Source: Anaerobacillus sp. (GTDB lineage Bacteria > Bacillota > Bacilli > Bacillales > Anaerobacillaceae). From it: a stretch of 5,742 nt of DNA. The notes beneath the pieces are model-generated. The model was not told where the DNA came from. It searched no databases and saw nothing but the letters and a program-made list of their open reading frames with translations. Made by a program: the position numbers and the translations under genes. The stretch's first letter is position 1, and every line of letters starts with the position of its first letter. Of this stretch, positions 1 to 5,742 are shown piece by piece. The stretch covers positions 1-5,742 of the forward strand of contig SKSA01000204.1 of NCBI GenBank assembly GCA_007118195.1, read 5' to 3'.

Positions 1-1
1 C

Positions 2-1642
2 TTAAAGAGATGACATTAAGTCTATTCCCCATACGAGTGGTAAGAAGTAATAAATCGCTAAAACGATGAAAGCAATTGAAATAATGTTTACCCAGAAGCC
101 TGATTTGGCCATGTCGGTAATTTTTATATAACCTGATGCAAAAACGACAGCATTCGGAGGTGTGGCGACTGGTAACATAAATGCACATGCTGCTGACAAT
201 GTCGCAGCAAACATTAGCGCATAAGGATGAATTCCTACCGCTACTGCAAGGGCTGCCATAATCGGAATAATCATCGTTGCTGTTGCCGTATTTGACGTGA
301 TTTCCGTTAAAAATTTAACAAACACCGTGACAATCAAGATAAGAACAATAAAGCTAACTCCATCAAGGATAGTTAATTGCTCTCCCATCCAAGTTGCAAG
401 ACCACTCTCACGGAACCCAGCCGCAATTGCTAAGCCTCCCCCAAACAGTAGTAAAATACCCCAAGGTAATTGTTTCGTCGAACTCCAGTCAAGTAAGAAT
501 GTGCCTCGTTTACTAAGGGAAGGAATAACAAATAATAAAGTGGCTGCTAAAAGGGCAATCATCGTATCATTTAAGCCAGGAATAAAGTTTTGCCAAATAA
601 ACGAACTTGTCACCCACATAAAGGCCGCAAATGAAAATACGCCTAACACCATTTTTTCTTCATAACTAATCTTACCTAATTCTTGTTTTTGTTTATGGAT
701 CAGTTCTTTTCCACCTGGTAATTGCTTCATTTTCACTGGAAACGCAACTTTAACGAGATAGAACCAAGTGACTGCCATTAAAATAATCGCTAGTGGTGTA
801 GCAAATAGCATCCAACCACCGAAAGAAATTTGAATATCATATAACTGACTAACCACTCCAGCTAAAATCATATTTGGTGGTGTACCGATTAACGTACCAA
901 CTCCACCAATCGAAGCTGCAAACGCAATCCCTAACATTAAGCCTTTTCCGAAATTTTCTTCATAACGGATCTTACCGATTTTCGGATCTTTTGTATCGGC
1001 CGCTTGTTTAATAATCGCACTACCGATTGGCACCATCATCATTGCCGCTGCTGTATTAGAAATCCACATTGACAAGAAACCTGTCGCGACCATAAATCCT
1101 AGAATTAATCGATTCGTACTCGTTCCAACTAATGTAATAATCGTTACGGCAATTCGTTTGTGTAAATTCCATTTTTCCATTGCTAACGCAATTAAAAACC
1201 CACCTAAAAATAAAAAGATAATATTATTACCATAAGCGGATGTCACTGTTCCAGAGTCGAGAGCGCCTGTAATTGGCAGCAATAAAATAGGTAGTAATGA
1301 TGCGACCGGAATTGGAATTGCCTCAGTAATCCACCACGTTGCAACCCATAACGTCGTTGCGAGCACTGCTCTTGCCTCAACAGCTAACCCCTCAGGTGTG
1401 AAAAATAATAACGTTAATGCAAATAGCATTGGTCCTGTGATAAGCCCGATAAGCTGAGTCTTTTTATACATCGGTTGTTTTTTAGGCTCTTGACCTTTTT
1501 GTTTTGTAGGCTCATCTACATATACTGGTTTTTCTTTGCGAGCCGTGCTTTCATTACGTAATGGCATTGAGAATGTCAGTATTTGTTTAACATTCGAATG
1601 TGATTTCCACATCTGATTCCAAACTGATGAAAAGTAACTCAT
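2..1642 (-). CDS. sdcS: SdcS-like Na+/C4-dicarboxylate symporter (SLC13/DASS family)
   Basis: Integral membrane symporter expected to import succinate, fumarate and malate with Na+. The 546-residue protein has a soluble, charged N-terminus (about 1-60) and then many hydrophobic segments from residue 63 to 538. Both DASS repeat signatures are present: SNT at 195-197 followed by GTPPN at 253-257, and SNT at 450-452 followed by ATPPN at 493-497. In the VcINDY structural family these loops form the Na+ and carboxylate sites. The second ends in the classic family signature around LPVATPPNAVV. Similarity to Staphylococcus aureus SdcS runs through most of the membrane part (recalled, not aligned). 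The start is supported by AGGGGG at 1651-1656, 8 nt upstream; later Mets (11, 26, 58) lack a good ribosome site. The stop is TAA at the window edge. A perfect cre box lies 85 bp upstream, and the neighbouring dctB/dctS/dctR genes imply induction by dicarboxylates. Family is certain; exact substrate is inferred. Confidence 0.93.
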   Translation of the reverse strand: MSYFSSVWNQMWKSHSNVKQILTFSMPLRNESTARKEKPVYVDEPTKQKGQEPKKQPMYKKTQLIGLITGPMLFALTLLFFTPEGLAVEARAVLATTLWVATWWITEAIPIPVASLLPILLLPITGALDSGTVTSAYGNNIIFLFLGGFLIALAMEKWNLHKRIAVTIITLVGTSTNRLILGFMVATGFLSMWISNTAAAMMMVPIGSAIIKQAADTKDPKIGKIRYEENFGKGLMLGIAFAASIGGVGTLIGTPPNMILAGVVSQLYDIQISFGGWMLFATPLAIILMAVTWFYLVKVAFPVKMKQLPGGKELIHKQKQELGKISYEEKMVLGVFSFAAFMWVTSSFIWQNFIPGLNDTMIALLAATLLFVIPSLSKRGTFLLDWSSTKQLPWGILLLFGGGLAIAAGFRESGLATWMGEQLTILDGVSFIVLILIVTVFVKFLTEITSNTATATMIIPIMAALAVAVGIHPYALMFAATLSAACAFMLPVATPPNAVVFASGYIKITDMAKSGFWVNIISIAFIVLAIYYFLPLVWGIDLMSSL

Positions 1643-1650
1643 TATTCATT

Positions 1651-1656
1651 CCCCCT
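1651..1656 (-). promoter_or_regulatory. sdcS ribosome binding site
   Basis: AGGGGG read on the minus strand, 8 nt before the ATG at 1642. It decides the start of sdcS and so supports the unusually long hydrophilic N-terminus. Confidence 0.75.
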
Positions 1657-1726
1657 AAGCTAAAATAAGTTAATGCATTTCACTGAAAACTACAGCCCCC
1701 ACTGTACTTTTCTTTCGCACCCCTTT

Positions 1727-1740
1727 TGATAACGCTTTCA
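1727..1740 (-). promoter_or_regulatory. cre operator (CcpA catabolite repression site) upstream of sdcS
   Basis: TGAAAGCGTTATCA on the minus strand fits the Bacillus cre consensus TGWNANCGNTNWCA at every defined position, and also fits when read on the plus strand. It lies 85 bp before the sdcS start codon. In Firmicutes, CcpA bound to HPr-Ser-P represses genes for secondary carbon sources through such sites, so sdcS is probably shut down when glucose-type sugars are present. Whether it overlaps or follows the promoter cannot be said, because the sdcS promoter itself is not clear. Confidence 0.82.
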
Positions 1741-1904
1741 ATTTTCTGTTTCTTTTATATTAACTGAAAATTCAAGAATATTTTATTTATGGTGATAATG
1801 TTTACTTTTGTTCGTTTTGGTCTAAAAAAAGGACTTTTCCTGTACAAAAATATAGACAACGTTATGTTCAAAAAGTGAGCCAATAAGGATAACCGCCAAA
1901 AAAA
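1741..1904. other. AT-rich upstream region of sdcS, no clear promoter
   Basis: This region should hold the sdcS promoter and any DctR operator. On the minus strand a TAATATAAAA run (about 1752-1761) could serve as a -10, but no -35 lies 16-18 bp upstream of it. No sigma-54 GG-N10-GC pattern was found either. A weak -35 would fit a promoter that depends on a response-regulator activator. No reading frame here has a ribosome site or recognisable protein. Confidence 0.4.
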
Positions 1905-2020
1905 GGCTGTCCCAAAACAAAGTGTCAGACACCTGGCACCAAAATATAGACGGATAATAAATCTATACATCTATTTTCAGTAAGTGTTGCCTAGTGTCAG
2001 ACACTTATGGGACAGCCCCT
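1898..2020 (-). terminator. Probable rho-independent terminator of dctB, formed by the fold-back repeat
   Basis: Read on the minus strand, downstream of the dctB stop, the repeat gives GGCTGTCCCA, a long partly paired loop, TGGGACAGCC, and then seven T residues (complement of 1898-1904). A GC-rich stem directly followed by a T-run is the intrinsic-terminator arrangement. The plus strand has no T-run after its second arm, so it should act only leftward. It would separate dctB from sdcS transcription. The roughly 93-nt region between arms is large, which lowers confidence unless the inner pairing forms. Confidence 0.55.
1905..2017. repeat. 113-bp fold-back intergenic repeat with terminal inverted repeats
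   Basis: The ends GGCTGTCCCA (1905-1914) and TGGGACAGCC (2008-2017) are perfect 10-bp inverted repeats. Just inside each sits the same near-palindrome GTGTCAGACAC (1922-1932 and 1994-2004). Further in, AAAATATAGA (1941-1950) faces TCTATACATCTATTTT, so most of the unit can fold into one long imperfect stem. It carries no coding frame. GTGTCAGACAC-type intergenic repeats and GGCTGTCCC-type ends are familiar from Bacillus genomes and insertion-sequence ends (recalled, not checked), so a MITE or solo IS remnant is likely. No convincing target-site duplication was found. Confidence 0.65.
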
Positions 2021-2039
2021 AATCATCGAAGGGCTCGAG

Positions 2040-3083
2040 CTAATTTTTTAGCTTTTCAACGAGTTCTACTAGCTCGCGATTTGCATCTTGAAGAAACATA
2101 TCATAAACAGGTTGGAGCTTTTCTTTCCAAACTTCCTTCTCTTCATTGGTTAAATAATAGATCTCCATCTCTGAATCTCTTTCGATTTCGATTAACATCT
2201 TATTGTTCATCTGCTCGGCTTCTTGTAAAATCCATTTCGTCGTTTCGGCCATGGCCTCGTTTAATTGAGTTTGAATATCGTCGGGAAGTCCATTCCAAAA
2301 ATCCTCATTCATTACGACCGTATACCCTAAAAAGCCATGATTACTAATCGTCATATAACGCTGCAACTCATACCAACGCCTGGAATATATATTCGAAATC
2401 GTATTTTCTTGACCATCAACTTCAAACGTCTCTAACGAATAGTACACGTCATTAAATGGAATAATGACCGGATTTGCATTTAATAATGTAAACTGTTTGT
2501 CAATAATTCGGCTTGGCATAATTCGAAAACGTTGATTGGCAAAATCATTGGGCTCAACAAGCGGCTTTTGATAGCTAGTCATTTGCTTAAAGCCATTACT
2601 CCATAGTGATAAACCTTTAACACCGCGATCATCTAGCATCGCTAACAACTGCTGACCGATGTTACCAGTAAAAGCTTCTTCAACATCTTTTAAGTGATCA
2701 AACAAAAAAGGCAGATCAAATAATTCCCATTCTGGAGCAATGTCGGTCATTTTTGAAAAACTAGGGGCAATCATTTGGATGTCGTTGCTTAGCAACGCCG
2801 TAAATTCTTCACTATCAGAAAATAATGCTCCGTTTGGAAAAACTTCCACTCTCACACGTCCAGCTGATTTCTCATTCATGATTTCCGCAAACTGTTGCGC
2901 CGCTAACCCTTTCGGAGTATTCTCGGCAACAACATGGCTAAAACGAATAACAATTTGTTCGTTCAAACCTTCCTGATCATCATCATAAAAAAGCTCTTCA
3001 GTTACAAACATATCCTTCATTAAAAAGAAAATGAACGTTCCTATTAATAATATAAAAATGGTACTCCAAAGAAAATATTTCAT
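2040..3083 (-). CDS. dctB: DctB, membrane-anchored C4-dicarboxylate-binding protein (TRAP DctP-type fold)
   Basis: Extracytoplasmic dicarboxylate-binding protein, in B. subtilis a co-sensor partner of the kinase DctS. From the ATG at 3083 it has 347 residues: a hydrophobic anchor at about 3-22, a short acidic linker, then the DctP/TRAP solute-binding domain from about residue 43. YDDDQEGL at 33-40 and FSHVVAENTPKGLAA just after closely match B. subtilis DctB as I remember it. R187, in the RIM motif, is at the position of the conserved carboxylate-binding arginine of TRAP proteins, and DGQENT (223-228) is another family block. There is no cysteine at all, hence no lipobox, and no AxA cleavage site, so it probably stays membrane-anchored. 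An ATG at 3089 is in frame, but the GTGAG ribosome site touches it and is well spaced only for 3083. No TRAP membrane subunits (DctQ/DctM) are adjacent, supporting a sensing rather than transport role. Confidence 0.9.
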   Translation of the reverse strand: MKYFLWSTIFILLIGTFIFFLMKDMFVTEELFYDDDQEGLNEQIVIRFSHVVAENTPKGLAAQQFAEIMNEKSAGRVRVEVFPNGALFSDSEEFTALLSNDIQMIAPSFSKMTDIAPEWELFDLPFLFDHLKDVEEAFTGNIGQQLLAMLDDRGVKGLSLWSNGFKQMTSYQKPLVEPNDFANQRFRIMPSRIIDKQFTLLNANPVIIPFNDVYYSLETFEVDGQENTISNIYSRRWYELQRYMTISNHGFLGYTVVMNEDFWNGLPDDIQTQLNEAMAETTKWILQEAEQMNNKMLIEIERDSEMEIYYLTNEEKEVWKEKLQPVYDMFLQDANRELVELVEKLKN

Positions 3084-3120
3084 CGTCATCTCACGTTTCT
3101 ATTATTTTTTTACTATTTTT

Positions 3121-3149
3121 ATCGTACAAGATAATAATATAATAGTAAA
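3121..3149 (-). promoter_or_regulatory. Candidate dctB promoter
   Basis: On the minus strand TTTACT (3144-3149) and TACGAT (3121-3126) are separated by 17 bp and match the sigma-A hexamers at 4 of 6 positions each. Transcription would start about 30 nt before the dctB ATG. The surrounding DNA is very AT-rich, so chance matches are easy. Confidence 0.4.
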
Positions 3150-3189
3150 ATAAATGTTGAAAGTGCTTTAATTACATACAAAGGCAGCA

Positions 3190-3205
3190 TGACGGCATTC
3201 CGTCA
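3190..3205. promoter_or_regulatory. Perfect dyad TGACGG-N4-CCGTCA between dctB and dctS
   Basis: A 6-bp perfect inverted repeat with a 4-nt centre, about 40 bp upstream of the candidate dctB -35. No T-run follows on either strand, so it does not look like a terminator. A protein-binding operator or a small RNA hairpin are both possible; the binding protein is unknown. Confidence 0.4.
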
Positions 3206-3213
3206 CCATCTAT

Positions 3214-3377
3214 TATGAAAAAATGTCGGTCGACTTTCTTTCGCTTCGCTGTAAAGCTGCTGACCGCGGGTCACATCATGGGACACTTCCTAGTAAATTC
3301 ATCGTGCAGCTTTGCGACGAGTAACCGCAGGAGCACTCTCAGACGCTCGTTCATGAAATCATCCGCCTTTTTTCATA
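3214..3377. repeat. 164-bp fold-back element in the dctB-dctS divergent region
   Basis: The outer arms are TATGAAAAAATGTCGG (3214-3229) and CCGCCTTTTTTCATA (3363-3377), near-perfect inverted repeats. A second nested stem pairs TCGC (3246-3249) and AAAGCTGC (3253-3260) with GCAGCTTT plus GCGA (3306-3317), leaving a 3-nt bulge. The loop contains a further dyad, TGACCGCGGGTCA (3261-3273). The middle is more GC-rich than the flanks, and CCGCGG and CCGCAGGAG resemble a style of structured intergenic repeat I recall from bacilli. No coding frame of note. It may be a mobile miniature element or a structured RNA; the right arm ends ten bases before the candidate dctS -10. Confidence 0.5.
3261..3273. 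promoter_or_regulatory. Palindrome TGACCGCGGGTCA
   Basis: A perfect 13-bp dyad around a central base, in the loop of the larger fold-back element. It shares the TGAC...GTCA ends with the dyad at 3190-3205. It could be the tip of an RNA hairpin or an operator. Confidence 0.35.
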
Positions 3378-3386
3378 CAAAACGCT

Positions 3387-3392
3387 TATAAT
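3387..3392 (+). promoter_or_regulatory. Candidate -10 box of the dctS promoter
   Basis: TATAAT, a perfect sigma-A -10, 83 bp before the dctS ATG. The expected -35 position (about 3364-3369) reads CGCCTT, a poor match, and no extended TG motif precedes the box. If used, this would be a weak or activator-dependent promoter. Confidence 0.35.
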
Positions 3393-3433
3393 ATTTAATC
3401 GTTACCATATAAGCTGTAAAGATTAGCACTTTA

Positions 3434-3449
3434 CTAACCAACTAACCAA
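3434..3449 (+). repeat. Tandem 8-bp repeat in the dctS leader
   Basis: CTAACCAA occurs twice in direct tandem, ending 11 bp before the GAGGAG ribosome site. It is in the presumed dctS 5' untranslated region. It may be chance or a small slippage product. Confidence 0.5.
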
Positions 3450-3475
3450 CTCTTACAAGAGAGGAGATTTTTATA

Positions 3476-5050
3476 ATGCGCGTAACGATGCAAACGAAAA
3501 TCACCATTTTAATACTATTCATCGTTAGTTTCTCCCTCTTATTGTCTGGCTTCGTCGTTATTTCTAATTTCATACATTCAAAAGAAGTAGAATTAAAACG
3601 ACAGTCTTTTGTCGCTGCGAGAACGGTTGCTGGTCTTTCAGAAGTTTCTAGCAATCTCACAAACGGCGCATCGCACAATGAAGCCATTAATCAAATTGTT
3701 GAGCCGATCCGCATCACCCATAATGCCGACTATATCGTCGTCCTTGATATGGAACGCATTCGTCATTCCCATCCTGTTCCATCGATGATCGGAAAAATTT
3801 CTCTGGGAAGTGATGAAAATCCGGCTTTTGCCGAACATACTTATACGACAAAAGCACGTGGCGAAGCTGGAACGGCGATCCGCGCTTTCGCTCCGATTGT
3901 AAACGACGAACATCAACAAGTTGGAGTGGTCATTGCAGGCTTCTTACTTCCTACGTTTATTGAAGTTCTTGCAAGCTTAAAAAAGGAAATCTTATTAACT
4001 TCTAGTCTTTCATTATTGTTCGGTGGCTGGGGGGCCTTGATGCTTGCTTATCATATTAAAAAGCAAATGTTTCATTTAGAGCCTGACGAGATCGCTAAAA
4101 TACTAGTCGAGCGTACCGAAACATTTAATGCGATGCAAGAAGGGTTTATTGCGATTGATTCTAGCGAAAAAATTACGATTTTTAACAACAAAGCTAAATC
4201 GATGTTTATGATTGATGAAGAGGTCGTCGGAAGACAAATTCGTGATATTATCCCTGATACCGTGCTACCGAAAATATTACAAATGGATACGCCATTTTTT
4301 AATAAAGAGATCCAAGTCCAAAGCCTAAATGTATTGAGTAGCCACATTCCACTCAAAGTGAATAATGATGTGGTCGGTGCAGTCGCTATTTTTCAAGATT
4401 TAACAGAAATGAAAAAACTCGCTGAGGAATTAACAGGAGTGAAAGCCTTTGTAAGTGCACTTCGAGTTCAAAACCATGAACATATTAATAAATTACATAC
4501 GATCGCTGGATTAATTCAATTAGGCAATAAGGAAAATGCCTTAAACTACGTTTTACAAGAAACGGATGAACAAAGTGAATTAACCCGCTTTTTAAGTAAA
4601 AATATGAAAGATGATAGTATTTCAGGGTTATTATTAAGTAAAGTGAGCCGTGGTAAAGAGCTCGGAATTATGGTCAATATCAACAGACGCAGCTTGTTAA
4701 CATCGTTTCCAAAAGGACTTGACCACCATGACTTTGTGATTATTTTAGGGAACTTAATCGAAAATGCTTTTGACTCTTTTCAAAACGTCGCTCATGACGA
4801 TAAAGAAATATTTGTAAGCATCGAACAATCTGAACAGACACTTACGATTTTAGTGGAAGACAATGGCTGCGGTATATCTCCTGAGAATGTTGAGGATATT
4901 TTCGCGGAAGGTTTTTCAACGAAAAATGGAAAAAATCAAGGGATCGGCCTACATTTAGTAAAGCAAATCGTCCAAAATGGCAACGGTACCATCGACGTAG
5001 AAAGCGAACCTAATGAAGGAACTACTTTTGTGATAACGTTTGAGCGATAA
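3476..5050 (+). CDS. dctS: DctS, C4-dicarboxylate sensor histidine kinase (CitA/DcuS family)
   Basis: Membrane histidine kinase that senses external C4-dicarboxylates and phosphorylates DctR. The 524-residue order is: TM1 (about 8-33), extracytoplasmic PAS/PDC-like domain (about 40-165), TM2 (about 172-192), cytoplasmic PAS (about 207-310), dimerisation/phosphotransfer helix and HATPase. RHSHP at 96-100 and RAF at 136-138 match the ligand residues of DcuS (R107/H110 and R147/F149). The likely phosphorylated histidine is H334 in NHEHINKLH. ATP-binding motifs are the N-box NLIENAFDS (from 426), DNGCGI (462-467) and GIGLHLV (489-495), all intact. GAGGAG lies 9 nt before the ATG, which fixes the start; an ATG at 3488 is less well spaced. 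It is divergent from dctB and upstream of dctR. CitS or MalK-type paralogues are the alternatives; adjacency of dctB favours DctS. Confidence 0.9.
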   Translation: MRVTMQTKITILILFIVSFSLLLSGFVVISNFIHSKEVELKRQSFVAARTVAGLSEVSSNLTNGASHNEAINQIVEPIRITHNADYIVVLDMERIRHSHPVPSMIGKISLGSDENPAFAEHTYTTKARGEAGTAIRAFAPIVNDEHQQVGVVIAGFLLPTFIEVLASLKKEILLTSSLSLLFGGWGALMLAYHIKKQMFHLEPDEIAKILVERTETFNAMQEGFIAIDSSEKITIFNNKAKSMFMIDEEVVGRQIRDIIPDTVLPKILQMDTPFFNKEIQVQSLNVLSSHIPLKVNNDVVGAVAIFQDLTEMKKLAEELTGVKAFVSALRVQNHEHINKLHTIAGLIQLGNKENALNYVLQETDEQSELTRFLSKNMKDDSISGLLLSKVSRGKELGIMVNINRRSLLTSFPKGLDHHDFVIILGNLIENAFDSFQNVAHDDKEIFVSIEQSEQTLTILVEDNGCGISPENVEDIFAEGFSTKNGKNQGIGLHLVKQIVQNGNGTIDVESEPNEGTTFVITFER

Positions 5051-5083
5051 AACATTTGGGACTAATTTCGTAAACAACGATTG

Positions 5084-5106
5084 CTTTTCAACCAATCATT
5101 GAAAAG
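5084..5106 (+). terminator. Hairpin between dctS and dctR, possible weak terminator or processing site
   Basis: CTTTTCAA and TTGAAAAG form a perfect 8-bp stem with a 7-nt loop, 33 nt after the dctS stop. Three more pairs (one G-U) can form beyond one mismatch. Only four T residues follow, after GG, so it is a poor terminator and may only tune the DctS:DctR ratio. It overlaps a candidate promoter. Confidence 0.35.
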
Positions 5107-5127
5107 AGATGGTTTTGGATAGATAAC
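5099..5127 (+). promoter_or_regulatory. Weak candidate internal promoter for dctR
   Basis: TTGAAA (5099-5104, 5 of 6) and GATAAC (5122-5127, 4 of 6) are 17 bp apart, about 90 bp before the dctR ATG. The 166-bp gap between two genes that are normally tightly coupled leaves room for such a promoter, but the match is modest. Confidence 0.25.
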
Positions 5128-5216
5128 AATCACTTTATAAATTATATTGGGCCCCCTTAACTTTTTAGATCTTATTGAAGTTAGACATAATGCTATTTAA
5201 CAAAGAGGTGAAGCGT

Positions 5217-5742
5217 ATGTTAAAAGAAACCGTAAATGTCCTTTTAATCGAAGACGATCCGATGGTACAAGCAGTAAATCGAAAGTATATCGAACAACTC
5301 GAAGGATTTAAAATCATTGGAACGGCTTCTAACGGAATTGAGGGCATCGACTTAATTAGAAAACTCAATCCCGATTTAGCGATTATCGACGTCTATATGC
5401 CCAACCAAGACGGCTTAGAAACATTGAAGCAACTTCGCTCAGAAGGATATAAAACCGACATTATCATGATTACGGCAGCGAGCGATCTTGAAACTGTGAA
5501 ATACGCTTTACAGCATGGTGCCATTGACTACATCGTTAAACCTTTTACATTTGATCGAATTCAGCAAGCATTTGAAAATTACCTTACACTTCAAAGCCAA
5601 TTTAAGAAAAATAAAGACGTCACACAAGCTGAACTTGATACGATGTTGTTTCAAATCGAACGAAAAAAAGGCAGCACTCTCCCAAAAGGGTTAAACGCTG
5701 TAACGTTAGAAAGAGTGTCCGACTTTTTGAAAAAAGAAAAAA
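5217..5742 (+). CDS. dctR: DctR, CitB-type response regulator (3' end beyond window)
   Basis: Cytoplasmic transcription activator controlled by DctS. 175 codons are visible and the frame is still open at the window edge; relatives such as DctR and CitT are about 225 residues, so roughly 50 are missing. The receiver domain (about 5-122) is intact: acidic pocket E12, D13 and D14, phosphoacceptor D58 in IIDVYMP, T86 in MITAASD, and K108 in VKPF. The linker from about 140 and LPKGLNAVTLERV (155-167) are typical of the CitB/DctR family, where this segment leads into a C-terminal helix-turn-helix that lies mostly or wholly outside the window. The start is backed by AGAGGTG at 5204-5210, 6 nt upstream. 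It probably activates sdcS and perhaps dctB. MalR or CitT are possible alternative names; the neighbours favour DctR. Confidence 0.9.
   Translation, partial: MLKETVNVLLIEDDPMVQAVNRKYIEQLEGFKIIGTASNGIEGIDLIRKLNPDLAIIDVYMPNQDGLETLKQLRSEGYKTDIIMITAASDLETVKYALQHGAIDYIVKPFTFDRIQQAFENYLTLQSQFKKNKDVTQAELDTMLFQIERKKGSTLPKGLNAVTLERVSDFLKKEK

Noticed and set aside
297..665. Open frame on the plus strand inside sdcS
   Set aside because: Antisense shadow of a well-supported membrane transporter; no ribosome site or recognisable protein.
1643..1904. Sigma-54 promoter, as used for dct genes in proteobacteria
   Set aside because: No GG-N10-GC arrangement was found on the minus strand in this region.
1755..1970. 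71-residue minus-strand open frame in the dctB-sdcS gap
   Set aside because: It runs across the fold-back repeat, has no ribosome site and has a low-complexity hydrophobic/basic composition typical of AT-rich non-coding DNA.
1994..2347. Plus-strand open frame over the repeat and the dctB 3' end
   Set aside because: It starts within the repeat arm and is antisense to the strong DctB match.
3158..3171. cre-like TGAAAGTGCTTTAA upstream of the dctB promoter
   Set aside because: Twelve of 14 positions fit, but the invariant central C is lost, as is the C of the closing CA; too weak to call without binding data.
3379..3392. Possible second cre site around ACAAAACGCTTATA
   Set aside because: It misses several defined cre positions, including the outer TG and the C of the closing CA, so it is no better than chance.
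5165..5368. Minus-strand open frame over the start of dctR
   Set aside because: Antisense to a receiver domain with all catalytic residues; no ribosome site.

Overview
The window looks like chromosomal DNA from a Gram-positive Bacillaceae species. The evidence is AT-rich sequence, GGAGG-type ribosome binding sites, a perfect catabolite-repression (cre) operator, and proteins that resemble Bacillus/Staphylococcus families from memory. The acidic, cysteine-free extracytoplasmic domain of DctB would fit an alkaliphile or halophile, but that is only an inference.

The locus is a C4-dicarboxylate (succinate/fumarate/malate) sensing and uptake cluster. From left to right: (1) sdcS, minus strand, 2-1642, a complete SLC13/DASS Na+/dicarboxylate symporter; (2) a 397-bp intergenic region with a perfect cre box (1727-1740) and a 113-bp fold-back repeat (1905-2017) that ends in a T-run on the minus strand and probably terminates dctB; (3) dctB, minus strand, 2040-3083, a membrane-anchored orphan TRAP-type dicarboxylate-binding protein; (4) a 392-bp divergent control region with candidate promoters for both sides, two TGAC...GTCA dyads and a second fold-back element (3214-3377); (5) dctS, plus strand, 3476-5050, a CitA/DcuS-type sensor histidine kinase; (6) a 166-bp gap with a hairpin; (7) dctR, plus strand, 5217 to the window end, the cognate response regulator, cut before its DNA-binding domain.

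By analogy with the B. subtilis DctB-DctS-DctA/DctR system, DctB and the transporter would act as co-sensors with DctS in the membrane. DctS would phosphorylate DctR, and DctR would switch on the transporter gene while CcpA holds it down when preferred sugars are present. The notable difference is that the neighbouring transporter belongs to the DASS family, not the DctA (DAACS) family. The parts are known, so I see no wholly new system; the interest lies in this transporter exchange and in the two unexplained intergenic fold-back elements.
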